Shown: positions 1 to 10,735, counted from the first letter of the stretch. The stretch: 64,000 nt of DNA from Rhodosorus marinus (GCA_029953675.1 JAMWBK010000006.1:744001-808000); one strand, 5' to 3'. Program-made: numbers and translations. Notes: generated by a model from the sequence alone, not told the origin.

Positions 1-837
1 CAGCAAATCGACCGCCTTCAGTACATAAAAAGGCGAACAGGCCCGGCCAATACGACCGAGCTATCGAGAGGGATTCAAAGCACCTTGTCCGCTCGCAAGT
101 CCATCAGGTCCTGTAGACTGCACCCATTCGCCAGCTCCATCACAACGTATATTCTGGGTTCCTCGGGGTAATCAATTACCTCAATCAGCTCAATTACGTT
201 CGGATGTTTCTTCATTGATTTCATTATTCCTGGAAAGCGGGCACAGCGAATGAAGCTCTGTGTTCAGACATAGCTCACGTTATCCATAATCCACAAAATT
301 TTCTGCCGGATCTCTCCGTTCCGAACAAAGCATGAACCAAAGCATGAACCAAAGCATGGCCACGGCCAACTAACCGATCTCCCTCTTGATGCCATTTAGA
401 CCATCTGGAAGCTGTCACCGCGAAAACACGAAAATCTGGGTGAGAAACGCTCAACAGCAAAAGCACCCAGAAACAATGTGTCGCACCTTCATGATATGTT
501 TTCTCTCAATGATTTTGACGGCAACGACTCGTAAAGTGTTTACGTCTATCCCCTCCTTGACCTTGGCGTTTGCACCCTCCCCTAACTTGGCTCCAAGAAG
601 ATAATTGTGTATGGCCTTTGGCTTTGACTTTTCATCCGCCTTATTGTAATGTACTCGAAACTGCCCAACGTCCTCAAATCCATCGGAACCATCGTCGCTC
701 AGGTCCTTCTCGAATTGAGCCACTGGAGGAATATCCCCCTCGTACTCATACTTGAACCCCGAGCCGCTCTCCCCAAAAAAAACTTTTGACCCGGTTCTCG
801 TTTTGCGCTCCGGTCTAACCGGCGTTGCGGAGTTCAT
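1..837 (-). CDS. STK11: LKB1/STK11-like serine/threonine kinase, N-terminal part (gene runs off the window)
   Basis: Master kinase that activates AMPK-family kinases; only the N-terminal lobe is in the window. Exon 1 (837 to 487) starts at the first in-frame ATG; the open frame continues upstream to 933 but begins there with GTG. It has an acidic N-terminal region, then the glycine loop LGEGANAKVKE and the ATP-binding lysine in VAVKII. Exon 2 is only 37 nt (411 to 375) and encodes LPDGLNGIKREI, matching the LRRIPNGEANVKKEI stretch of animal LKB1. Exon 3 (229 to about 84) encodes GIMKSMKKHPNVIELIEVI and the hinge YVVMELANG. A donor follows at about 83, and a short exon may start near position 15. 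The spacing from glycine loop to hinge fits LKB1 better than other CAMKK-like kinases. The catalytic loop and C-terminus lie outside. Confidence 0.85.
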
Positions 838-3055
838 CAGTCCCAAGAAGGGCGAGCAGAGAAGACCTTCTTCTCTCCTTGTTTCTGAGGAGAAACGGAG
901 CAGCCAAAAATTTGTCCCCGATTTGCCCGTCACTGTACTCGCCTATTAACCCTAAGAAGCAACCCTCAATCGAACTACGCTGATCGCCCTTTCTCAAGCG
1001 CGACCGACCACTCACCGAGGACTCAAAACCCAGATGAACGGACACGACCCCCAAAGAAAGCTACCTCACTTTCATTACCAACACGACCTACCCTTCCCAA
1101 TCCATCTAAAACCCGCCCACCCACCAACCCCCAACCAAAACAAAGGGCAAGACCGCACCACCCTCCCCACCCAACCCCACCAAAAAATCCCCTCACGAAC
1201 GTAAGAGCCTTTCCGCTGACCACCGAGAAATACCTTGTACCCCTCACTCCCTCCCCCCTTCCATCTCATACCCATCCAAAACCTCACCTCCTGCTCCTCT
1301 CCTAACCACTCACCCCAACCCCTCCGATTTCGTTCTATATATGCTACTGGAACAGGACTCCCATGTCTAAAACTAACATAGTCTCCTGTCTGAAAGAAAA
1401 AGCAGTCCCCCCCTGCTCACTCCTTCCTAAGGAGAGTTGTAACGCGTCAACAGGACCCACTTTTTACGCGGCCCTGCTTTTTTCTCTAAAACGGAGTCGT
1501 TCACATCAACCCCCCAAAACCGAAGAAAAAACTCAGATCCATGGCGTTTTTACTAAGAAGAACTGTTCTTTTAGAATTCCAAAGAATTTTCAAGTAGTAC
1601 ATTCCATGGGAGTCTCGCATTACCGACGAGTCTCACATCACTGAACGAGTCTCAAATCACTAAACAAGTCTCACATCACTGAACGAGTCTCAAATCACTA
1701 AACAAGTCTCACATCACTGATCGAGCTCATATCACAGTAAGAGTTTCACGTCACTGAACGACTTTCAAATCACTCTCGCGTTTTGGTCGGAGGCTAAGGT
1801 CCCCGAATGAGTTATTCTAGGAAGGGCTGGGAGAGCGCGCCTCCAAGAACTAGTGCAGCATTAGTGCGCGAGAGAGTCAGACTCAAAGAAACATGCAGTC
1901 GGGAAAGAGAATCAGGGCGGTCGCAGTAACCACTCCCACAACCATCACACACCCCCAGCGCTATCTACGATCACCAGACGAGTCGTCGATCGTTAAAAAA
2001 GAATATCGACAACATTTCACGTCAACTATGAAGAAATCCACTAAAAATCAACGGAGCCCCCAAGTCACCTATCCAATCAAAAAAAATTCCTCTCAGTTTT
2101 CGATAATCAAAAAATAAAAAAATAAACAGAATCCATCCACGTTTCTCATTCTGTGCTAAAATCTGCCAAACTCCGCGCGGAGTTTCCCATCACGATGTCG
2201 GAATCACAGGCAAGCGCGTCCCATCTAAAATCCAGAGTTTCCCATCACCAGAAAGAACGAGTTGGACTTCTCTACCTTTCAAACTTGAACACTCAAAAAA
2301 AAAAGCCGGATATTGTCTATGTTTCTAAAAAGAGGATGAAATCTAGAATATCTTGTTCAACCTACGATACGTTGCACAATAACATTAGGGGGTGTCTATT
2401 TTCGCAGCATCAGTGATAGCTTACTTTTGAGCACAAAATTTGAAATAGATATGTTTTTGGCCATTGTCTTTAAGGGGTTATGTGTTCATAGAGTTGGGGG
2501 ATGGTAGAGCTAGTTTTAGGAGTATATCTATCTTTTTATACGATTGTTGACATGATGTGAGGGTGACTAGGTTGGATTGGTGTTCGGAAAGGTCGTTGCC
2601 TTTTGTGGAAAGTCTACGCAATTGGAGTAGTGATGACAGAAGCATTGGCTTTGGCTTAGCTTCATCAGTTGAAGAGAAGGAACTTCATCGCGTGAGCTTT
2701 GCGTCTTTTCTCAATCCCAGGATGCCTGCGAGGTTGTTGATTGATCGAACCGACTCCCAACCTCTATTGAAAGATGATTGAGCCGTTCCGAACCTCGTGA
2801 AGGCTCTTGGCCCGGTGACGAACCGGTCATAGACTTCTCGAACAATATTGATCCACTGTACAAGCGGAGCTCCTCGCACAAGGCATGTAGATTGGCATCG
2901 GGACAACACCAATGTCGAGTACATTCTGACACAACGCGGTTGACGCACAGCGAAACGCCGGATATTGAACAACAAGAGCTTTCGCGATACAGAAATCAGC
3001 TCTTCCAATTTGTATATGAACACTAATCGATCACCCCGAGCAAATTGACAACACT
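838..3055. other. Intergenic region with C-rich stretch and tandem repeats
   Basis: No convincing gene. 1075-1320 is a strongly C-rich, G-poor strand upstream of the LKB1-like start, giving spurious open frames; it may be promoter or 5' UTR. 1609-1790 carries the tandem repeat listed separately. 1990-2150 is A-rich. 2450-3055 lies beyond the peroxiredoxin stop and shows no family match. Confidence 0.5.
1609..1790. repeat. Tandem repeat, 19-nt unit (GAGTCTCACATCACTGAAC)
   Basis: About nine imperfect copies of a 19-nt unit. Two variants alternate, one with CACATCACTGAAC and one with AAATCACTAAAC, giving a 38-nt higher-order period. Outer copies are more diverged (GAGCTCATATCACAGTAA, GAGTTTCACGTCACTGAAC). 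It lies upstream of the LKB1-like gene. Degraded single units (AGTTTCCCATCAC) recur near 2180 and 2235. Confidence 0.85.
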
Positions 3056-3801
3056 TTACTCGTTGATTTGATCGAGCAACTTGAGCATCGAGCTTTTTTC
3101 TGTGAAGGCACCACCTTCTTCCAGGTTGAGGATCTTCACAATACCATCTTCGACATACATGGCGAATCGGCGAGATCGAGTGCCTCCAAACCCGCCAGTG
3201 TCCATCGAGATACCTAGTTGGGACGCGAAGTCTCCATTTCCATCGGATAACATGATCAGCTTTCGAAAATTCGAGGAAAAGAGCGATGAGGTCCCAGTTC
3301 AGTATCAAATCGAGCTATGGTATTTGCAAAAATTCATACCTCTTCTGGGGCAGCCAAGGACTTTTTCCATGCCTTCATTACAAAGGCATCGTTCACCGAG
3401 AAACATGTTGTTTCTATTCCCTTCGCATGACGAAACGTTGCAATTGACCAGTTAGTTAAAGCTGCCTCGTTCTGTTTCATCTCATGCTTATTACCTTGCT
3501 CTTGTACGTTGCAATGCACTTGATGTACTCTGGTACGTGCTTGTCACTACAAGTAGGTGTGAAAGCCCCTGGAACTCCACAGACCGCAACATTTTTTCCT
3601 TTGAATATCTCACCAACCGATCGTTCCTGTGCAGGACAGAAGTAGAAAACAAAACCCCACAGAGTAGACTAAGGAGACAGCAGAGCAACCCTTCACTGAA
3701 CTGTACAAGTTACAAGTTCATTCATTCCTCACCGTCTTCTGGCCGTCAACGAAAGTTTCGAGCTTCATCTCCAACGGAAGCAATGATCCTACTCCAATCA
3801 T
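3056..3801 (-). CDS. PRDX5: Type II / Prx5-family peroxiredoxin
   Basis: Thiol peroxidase that reduces H2O2 and organic hydroperoxides. Four exons: ATG at 3801 with a 69-nt first exon; exon 2 contains the peroxidatic site PGAFTPTCSDKH; exon 3 has TTCFSVNDAFVMKAW, where the Cys aligns with the resolving Cys of plant type II enzymes; exon 4 carries MLSDGNGDFASQLG and the C-terminal NLEEGGAF block. All three introns have GT-AG ends, and reading frame is kept across each. The product is about 161 aa, normal for the family. No organelle targeting extension is evident with this start, so a cytosolic location is inferred, although an upstream coding exon cannot be excluded. Confidence 0.9.
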
Positions 3802-4658
3802 GTTAGAAAGGAACCTGGATTGACACGCGAGTTCTGTTCAGCTCTTCAAAATGCGATATAAGCCGCGAGCCCTGTCATCGGTACACAAACCTCCGCCCCC
3901 CTGCACGATCCAGCTTCGTCGAAATCCTGAGCATTGAGCTGAGCACCATGTTCGCTTTAAGAAGAGATCAGTAAACAGGAGCAGTCCGGAAGAGCAAATT
4001 ACGAAAGATTTACTCCTTCAAGTTGACGAAGTTTCCTCGAAACGTCCTAATGCCAGACTGCATTGTTAACAATATGGAAGCTGGCTGGATGTTCACTGAA
4101 CACGGGATGCAACTTTTAAGCAACGGATGACGTGTGTAGTCCCTACCGGATGGTAAGGGAAGGGTGGTGTCCCGAAGTGAAATGGTTGGACCGACTCTAA
4201 GATGTGGGGAGGAAGATGGCAATAGAAACAAGCGGGAGTTCCGCTGAAAGGGATCAGCGGACAGAGAACGTGAAGTGGTTCCCCCAGTGATGCTGGCGGA
4301 GAAGAGTCAAGAACCGTGTTCGGACCTTGTAAGTATCAACTGCAAACGTTCTTCAAACACCGACAAGGAAGATACGATGCTACGACCGCAGAGAGCGCAG
4401 ACACCATCTCGGCTAGGGTGTACCGAAGAAAGGTGAAGGCGGAAGAGAGTATCCGTTAGCTCATCGACAACCCACCCGCACGGTTTCCATCGATTTTGCT
4501 TCTGTGCCAAAGAAAAGCAGGTGCCGCGCCTGGGCCCCCTTGGTGGGTGGCACTCCCACCTGGAGGGGTACCACATAAAAAAATGCAAGTAGAAAAAGGT
4601 ATAAAAGGTGTAAGACGCTATTACCTGCGAAAAAGGTTTAAAGAATAGCTCAAACGTG
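3802..4658. other. Intergenic, no recognised gene
   Basis: No coding homology seen on either strand. 4545-4640 has a G/T-rich then A-rich stretch (GAGGGGTACCACATAAA followed by AAAGG/TATAAA words) resembling 16270-16400, so it is likely a dispersed repeat marking the edge of the transposon block. Confidence 0.45.
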
Positions 4659-4844
4659 AACTGGGCTCATACCCTGTTAACAACCCAGGTGTATGAGCGT
4701 CGTTGATCCTCTGCTTATCTCCGTGTTGATGCGTGCACGCCTCTCTGGAGTCCATCATCCGCTTGGCAGCTCGTCAAGACAAAGACAAGCAGAGGATCAA
4801 TGACACTCATACACCTGGTTTGTTACCAGGTTATTAGCCCAGTT
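4659..4844. repeat. Long imperfect inverted repeat (58-nt arms, 70-nt spacer)
   Basis: Left arm 4659-4716 and right arm 4787-4844 are reverse complements apart from a few differences; both contain CAGGTGTATGAG and TTGATCCTCTGCTT. The 70-nt spacer codes for nothing evident. It could be a MITE or foldback element, the ends of a very short element, or a snap-back repair product. Confident as structure, not as identity. Confidence 0.8.
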
Positions 4845-5009
4845 CGACCTGTGGTTAGAAAGTGTTGGGGAGAGAAGTAAGCACGGAGGGAGATGCTGCG
4901 GACCATTTGATCCTGCACGAATTCATGAAATCTCCACACTAGAGTCTAACGAGGGTTACCGGAAGTGGGCAACACAAGCAAAGTCACGTAAATATGACTT
5001 GTACCTGTG

Positions 5010-5346
5010 CTCGGGAATATGCTGACAACCCAAATATGGGTTCAAGAGTTCATCGAACAAAAACTGGCAGAGCGATCGACATGCCGATGGCCGCGTTCAC
5101 TGCGAAACTACTCATGTCTCTGGTGGGCGACTACTAGACAGTCGGATGTCGCGGCACGTAGCCGTGCAGTTACAGTACGCGCGCGAGGAATACACTTCGG
5201 GTGAGGTGCAACTTAGACATCTCGGCACGGATGAGATGATTGCTGATGTTCTCAAAAAGGCGCTCAACAACGATCGTACAGAGAAACTGAGATGCGGTGT
5301 TAGTCCGGTGGAGCGACTTTCCTCGATGCACAAGGCCGGAGGGGAG
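5010..5346 (+). pseudogene. Ty1/copia RNase H C-terminal fragment, copy A
   Basis: Degenerate end of a copia polyprotein. The last part reads EVQLRHLGTDEMIADVLKKAL, the classical copia C-terminal motif (E-L-x-H-x-GT-x-E/D-x-x-AD-x-L-TK-AL). Upstream codons match copy C (EFIEQ, SDVAA) but stops and frame changes interrupt it. The polymerase, integrase and gag are absent. A purine-rich tract and a TATTGG/TGTTGG start of the expected 3' LTR follow at about 5340. Confidence 0.8.
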
Positions 5347-6134
5347 TATTGGCCGTTATTGACTTTGCGTCCTTAGCATGGTTGCAAGGTCAGACCAGAT
5401 AGCGTCGCTGGGACAGTGCATTCGGTGCATAGATAGAATACTGTACATCTGAAGTAGAATGAACGAGGACCTCCAAAGTGGTTGTCAATCATTGCAGGAA
5501 TAGACTACTTAAGCCCAAAGCGGGGCGTGCGGGACAGGGAAGCAGTAAAGAAGGCACGGAAGCTTGGCGAAATACAACGGAGGTCACATTTTTCGCGTTT
5601 CACAATTTTGGCGATTCTGGTGAATGATACTTTTAGGGTTGTGGTCGTGGTGCCATCGGCAGGGAATTGGAAGTTATTTCTGGTATTTACCAGTAAACGC
5701 GAAAACAACCCCAATTTCGAGGGGTTTTGTGTTCATTAACCGCGTAATATCGGAAATTGACGGTACTTGTTTTCAAAATCAGTTCTCACGAACTCAAAAA
5801 CGGGGAAAATAGGAAAGTATAACATTGAGAATTAATTCTCAATTGCAGGCCCCTCAAATGGTAACAAAAATCAACTTTCTGTACCAAGCGAAAGTCGCCC
5901 TTTTTTTTTCTTAGAAGCTTGGAACTTTTTTGGCGGGTGTGCCTGATCCGAGTCAATCTAAACTGAAACCGTACTGATTGAGTGGAGGTTTGTCTGCGTC
6001 AAGGGGACTCCAATTTTGTGTGGTACCCTTTTGAGAATTTCACGCTTTTTTACACTTTTTACAGTTTTTTTGCTTTTTTACACTTTTTATCACTGCATCT
6101 AAGGTCGACTGATCCTAGAATTATCCATTTATTA

Positions 6135-6390
6135 GGGTTGTCTCCTCCGTCCGATAAAAATACGTCCGATTGCGTCCGATAAATATCGGATTGTCTGATA
6201 ACAGTTTATCGGACCTATATTACGTAATAATAGGGCATATATTCTGTTACCCCCTGTCTGATACAAGCTTATCGGACCTGAATATAAAAGAAAAACTAGG
6301 CTTCGTCCGATAAATGGCCCGACAACCACCGATTGCGTCCGATATTTTTCAATGCATCTTTTTCGGTGCAGGGTCGTTCGGCGGGGGGGG
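6135..6390. repeat. Short dispersed repeat built from TCCGAT/ATCGGA words, copy 1
   Basis: About 250 bp containing roughly eight copies of TCCGAT or its complement, often as GTCCGATAAA or TTATCGGACC. The reverse complement of 23727-23992 aligns along its length, including CGTAATAATAG and the end TTTCGGTGCA. It has no coding potential and is probably a non-autonomous element. It abuts LINE sequence here as at 23.7 kb. Confidence 0.75.
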
Positions 6391-6662
6391 CGGTATCTTC
6401 CTTCTGAGAGCATAGAGGGCACGGCGAACCCATCTCGGAAGGCCAGGGCGGCTGATGCAAGCCGAAGTATAAGCGCAGAGATGTGCGCACTTCGAAACCT
6501 GTGAGTGTGAGTGGCGGAAAAGCGGGGACGGTCATGAGCCACTGAGAGCTAATACACCTTCCAGGACCACGCAGCCGGGCACGATCTCGGGAAGATGAGA
6601 CCATCTTCGCGAGAGGTCGGCCGTAGGCAGCGTGGTTCAAGTCCCAAGAAAGCGTGTTTTGC
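6390..6662 (-). pseudogene. Internal fragment of the RLE non-LTR retrotransposon
   Basis: The minus strand encodes NHAAYGRPLAKMVSSSRDRA, then SSQWLMTVPAFPPLTLTGFE and the finger CPLCSQKEDTA, matching residues just downstream of the RT domain in the full element. It lacks both the RT and the 3' end, so it was truncated at both sides or cut by the neighbouring TCCGAT repeat. Confidence 0.85.
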
Positions 6663-6971
6663 AGTATCGATACTTATGCCGACTCATCGCGATCTAAACA
6701 AGGTAGATATCTTGCCGTTGTTCTGAACACGTGCCATAATGAAGCATGCTGCAAATGTAGACAAAGAGAGGTTTTCTATTGGTTTTGAGGATAAATCAAA
6801 GGAAATCATAACATGTACATATATGTGCTTTAATTTTGACATTTAGATAAGACTTAGAAATACATGGTCAAGAACAAAAGTCCGTAGGCTGTGCACACAA
6901 TAGATAAGCGGGAGGACTGGAAAGGAACATCTATGGCGAATTTTTCGCCTCCTATGCGGTTGCTACCTTTT

Positions 6972-7867
6972 CTAAAACCGATGAGGGAACGCTTCCATGT
7001 ACGACTCAACAGGATCTTCTCCGAAGTACACCTTCCTCAACCGCGTCTGGGAAGGACTGTTTACGCATAGTAAGCGCCTCTTCCGAATGACTTGAACACC
7101 GCGTCCTTGCACATACCACACACCAAGAGAGACTAGCGGGATCAGGAACACTGCAAACACGAGGTTGAACGCAATGTGCTCCCAGATCTTCATGCTTTGC
7201 TGGAACTGGAAGGTAGAACCAAAGAGCATTATATACAGTGAGCGAGGTGTTAAGGATGAAAGTGAGAAAGTCTGTCATCTTACCCCGTAAGGCCACCATC
7301 CATCGTTGATTTTCGCACAGAGAAGGGACCAGGATGCGAAGAATACCATGTAGCCTTCGGTGGCTAGGATATCGGATACTGGTCTTCGTTCAGCCTTCTC
7401 TCTGAATAGAACTTCGTACACTGCGAATACGAGCGGAGGCCCATGAAGAAAATGCATGTAAAAGTCGAAGTCCTCAACCTGCAGCGCAGGTTGAGGACTT
7501 CGGGGTTACGTTAGTCTGGGACTAACGGGTCCCGTGTCATTGGATCGAAATGCACAACCGCGTAATACATCCCTCCCATAAGTATACCCAAAGTGCAAAC
7601 AAGTCCGCTGAGCCTTTCCACCATCCCAGCGAAGACTCTGACCTGCTTGCCGAACATGTAGTCTACCACACACAAGCACAAGTACAGGAGGATGATGAAA
7701 TTGGTCTGCACAGTCAGGAACACAAAGTTTCCGCCAAAGTTGTTGGCAGGTCTATCATCTCTATCCGGAGACCACAGCATCTGCGTAGACGTTATCCCAA
7801 TAAACAAAAACAGCACCAACATGTACAGCGTCGGCTGCACCTTGTGCACAGCAAGATCCATCCCCAT
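6972..7867 (-). pseudogene. AIG1/ADTRP-like multipass membrane protein, copy 1 (disrupted)
   Basis: About 97% identical to the open copies 2 and 3 by eye. Exon 1 (7284-7867) is 584 nt against 546 nt in the others: 7 bp (GCTGCAC) are replaced by 45 bp with two perfect palindromes at 7467-7501 and 7509-7527. The shift leads to a stop shortly after MTRDPLVPD, removing the conserved FLHGP histidine segment from the frame. Separately, the exon 2 acceptor CACAG is CACTG here (near 7236), so splicing would also fail. Exon 2 itself is still open. Very likely a recent pseudogene; a truncated N-terminal product of about 118 aa is still possible. Confidence 0.85.
7467..7527. repeat. Double snap-back palindrome inserted in AIG1-like copy 1
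   Basis: Perfect 16-nt arms GAAGTCCTCAACCTGC (7467-7482) and complement (7486-7501) around AGC, followed by 8-nt arms CGTTAGTC / GACTAACG around TGG. Copies 2 and 3 have only the left 16 nt, so the right arm was templated from it. Confidence 0.9.
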
Positions 7868-9507
7868 TCCAATGAAAAACGAAATACAAACTAGAAAGGC
7901 GCCCTTCCCTAAACAAACTAGTTCTCACCCATGCGTATCACTCTCACGAACAGAACCATACTCTACCTCTGCTCTACATCTCTACGAGCCGGAGCGGGGA
8001 AAGCTTAATACTGATCGATCTACTTATAAGCCGTTGGTGCTTGCCAGTTCAAGAACCAGCGAACGAATCTGCGGGACCTCGACCTCTGACGCTCACCCAG
8101 TTTTCCCCACTGCTCGACCTGTAAGCCCCAACCCGTCCTCAACTAACCACTAAATACATCTAAATAGCTATCTAATAGTTAAAGTTCTCCGTAATTATAC
8201 TTGTATTATACATATGTACAAAGTATATACTTTACGGTGTAAACCGTTCAGTAGTCGAAGGAGTCTGGTATATGAATGAATGGGTTTAGTTGGACGAAAG
8301 CGGCTGAGTCTATAACTTGCAAGCTTTCTACTTTGAAAAGGAGTTTCATTTATTCTAAGATTTCAGGTGCGAGTTTACCCCCCCCCCAAAATGAAGCAAA
8401 CGAGGATCATGATTTATGAATATTTAAGTGAAATTACAAACAACCTGGCCCCGAATCCTACCCCTGCGAACAGATGCTTTTTTCTATCGCAGTATTTCTT
8501 TGTGGTCAATACCCAGCCGTTAGGCGTGTTAGTATCCTACTATTGTTTTTGTATATTTTTACCTAGAAGTATTCGGAACTCGAAATCCTAAAAACTTGAG
8601 AGGGAACTAAGCGGGGCCCTTGAGATTTCCTTGAAAACGTTAAAACCGCTTGGACAGAGGAAAAGAGGGCTAAATATGTTCAGACGCGCCTCTTTTCATC
8701 TCGGAGGGTAAAAATAGATCAAAGAGGGGACGGGCAAGTTCGCGGATCGCAGCGGGAAGTCCGTTTCGCCATGGAAACTTACGAATTATGAACTCAGGAC
8801 TCTCTTACGACTAAACCCTTTCATTCTTACAAAACTTCAGCTCTGTACGCATCCAAAAAGTGTTGAAAAGGGTGCCGTCCAAAACACGTTGAAGGCGCCG
8901 TCGCAAAAAAGGTAGAGCGCACAGAGGAATAGATCACGCGCGGTTCCTGCCATTCGTATTTTGAGCTGTTTGTCTTTTGCGCTAAAAACAATCGCTACTG
9001 CCAGGGGGCCTCCGCTATAAGAAAACTGGAGCCGGTCAGGCTCCCATCAATATGCATAAACTGGACACGGTCGGACACCCACCGATATTAGAAAATTGGA
9101 AGACAATTTCATTTTACGTCTGGCGTAGCGCATCAGGCTATTTTAGTAAAAGCATCACCCTATCAAGAGAAAGGTTGAAAGTCAAGCGCGATCCCAAACA
9201 GTTGAAAGCACGAATAGCCTCAAAAAGGTGACTTTCCAGACCAGAAACCACTAACAAACTCACTTCACCCACCTCAACCAACTTCTCTGGGTCACACGAA
9301 GCAACACCATCGATGTGGCTCAGTACTCAGGACCAACAATGGAACCTGTATGGAGTTTGCACTTCTTACTCAGGTGGGTCGAGGTTTAACCGTTCTTTAC
9401 AGGAAGGCCCTTCGTGTCTTTGCGGTCTTCCTGGGCCCCGGCGTCGGATGGCTACGCCGACTCAGCGTCACGCGTTCCAGCTCCCCGGGGTAGATAGGCT
9501 CTGAATC

Positions 9508-10029
9508 AAGTGACCGGATATTCGGATGCAAGTTGGGCGTGTGAAGAGGGAACCAGTACGAGTAGGGCAGGATCGTTGGTGATGAACGATAGATCACAGG
9601 TGACCTATCGTTCATGGACGCAAAGATCGATTGCTCAGTCAACCGCGAAGGCCGAATATCAAGCTCGTGAATATGTTGACACCCCAACTATTGGTTCAAG
9701 AGTTCATTGAACAAACTGGCAGCGCGATCACGTGCCGATGGCCACGTTCACTGCGCAATAACTCATGTCTACGGGGGGCGACTAGTGGAAACAGTCCGAC
9801 GTCGCGGCACTTATCTGTGAAGTTATAGTACACACGCGAGAAATGCACTTCGGAGGTGCTACTTAAATATCTCGGCACGGATGAGAAGATTGAAGATTGC
9901 TGATGTTCTCAAGAAGGCGCTCAACAAGGATCGTACAGAGAAACTGAGATGCGGTGCTGTGCTCCACCGCACTACAGTTTCTCTGAACGATCCTTGTTGA
10001 GCGCCTCGATGCTTAAGGCCGAGGGGGAG
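9508..10029 (+). pseudogene. Ty1/copia RNase H fragment, copy B
   Basis: The best preserved copia piece. VTGYSDASWACEEGT is the RNase H start with catalytic Asp, and RSIAQSTAKAEYQA matches the copia A-x-S-x-x-EAE-Y motif. Frame breaks follow, then the LGTDE block, then the 41-nt snap-back insertion. The putative 3' LTR starts TGTTGGCC at about 10030 after the tract GAGGGGGAG. The upstream part of the polyprotein is missing. Confidence 0.8.
9916..10005. repeat. Foldback palindrome in copia copy B (41-nt arms)
   Basis: Arms 9916-9956 and 9965-10005 are reverse complements with about four differences, with spacer CTGTGCTC. Copies A and C contain only the left arm (GGCGCTCAACAA...), so the right arm is a templated inverted copy. 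Confidence 0.85.
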
Positions 10030-10524
10030 TGTTGGCCGGTATTGACTTTGCGTCCTTAGCAAAATTGAAAGGTCAGACCAGATAGCGTAGCTGGTACAGT
10101 GCATTCGGTGTATAGATGGAATGCTATAGACCTAAAGTAGAATCAACGGGACCTCGAAAGTGGACGTCATCATTGCAGGAATAGACTACTTTTAGGCCCA
10201 AAGCGTGGCGTGCGGGACAGGGAAGCAGTAAAGAAGGCACGGAAGTTTGGCGAAATACAGCGGAGGTCGCTTGTTTCGATCAAAACGATATTGGCGATTC
10301 TGGTGAACGATACTCTCACATCGATACTTATGCGATGTGAGCGCAATCTAAACAAGACAGATGTTGGGGTCCAATGCAATGTTTCAGTACAAGATGGGAA
10401 GGTGGCCGCTGGTGGTTTACCCCGCGCTTGCCGCTGTTCCGAACATGTGCTACAGGGGCAAGGGGGGGCAAGTACAGTTTTATATGACACCCTCTTGAGA
10501 ATTTTATAGCTTTTTCCCTTTAGT

Positions 10525-10735
10525 TTTTAGGAGGCTGAAAGAAAATAACCCCGAGGGAAAAAAAAGAGTAAGCCCGGCGAAGATTGCGCGCCTCCAACAT
10601 CAAACCGGCGTTCATACGCCACAGCAAGAAACTTAAACGGGTAAACAACGAGGACAGACGGTCAGGGTGTTCGCGGAACAATTCCCGAAGCAACGAGAAC
10701 CAACGTCTTTATCTGGACTTTACTAGGGTCGACTG
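10525..10735 (-). pseudogene. RLE LINE 3'-end fragment
   Basis: Contains the family's 3' signature in reverse (GGAGGCTGAAAGAAAA, then CCCCGAGGG) and the coding tail for the Arg-Arg-Ala end of the endonuclease domain. 5' truncated after about 180 nt. Confidence 0.85.

Larger units (their letters stand above)
4900..9115. repeat. Segmental repeat unit, copy A (copia 3' end + AIG1-like gene + tail)
   Basis: First of three full copies of a unit of about 4 kb (others at 9500 and 25250; partial at 29346). Order: Ty1/copia RNase H end, putative LTR from about 5347, linker, AIG1-like gene on the minus strand, conserved tail. Copies A and B are near-identical from 6970 to 8055 (counterpart 11980-13035), so they separated most recently. 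Copy A carries about 1 kb of extra DNA (5640-6665) containing a TCCGAT repeat and a LINE piece. The tail shares blocks such as GATCATGATTTATGAATAT (8405) and TCTCTTACGACTAAACC (8799) with the other copies. Confidence 0.85.

Noticed and set aside
1609-1790. CRISPR-like array
   Set aside because: Units are contiguous with no unique spacers, and the DNA is eukaryotic; it is a plain tandem repeat.
3081-3455. 124-codon plus-strand frame over the peroxiredoxin gene
   Set aside because: It is the complement of exon 4, an intron and exon 3 of the peroxiredoxin.
9583-9615. Palindrome ATGAACGATAGATCAC / GTGACCTATCGTTCAT
   Set aside because: It lies within an otherwise readable copia RNase H frame, and the difference from copy C is only 5 nt, so it cannot be called a snap-back insertion.
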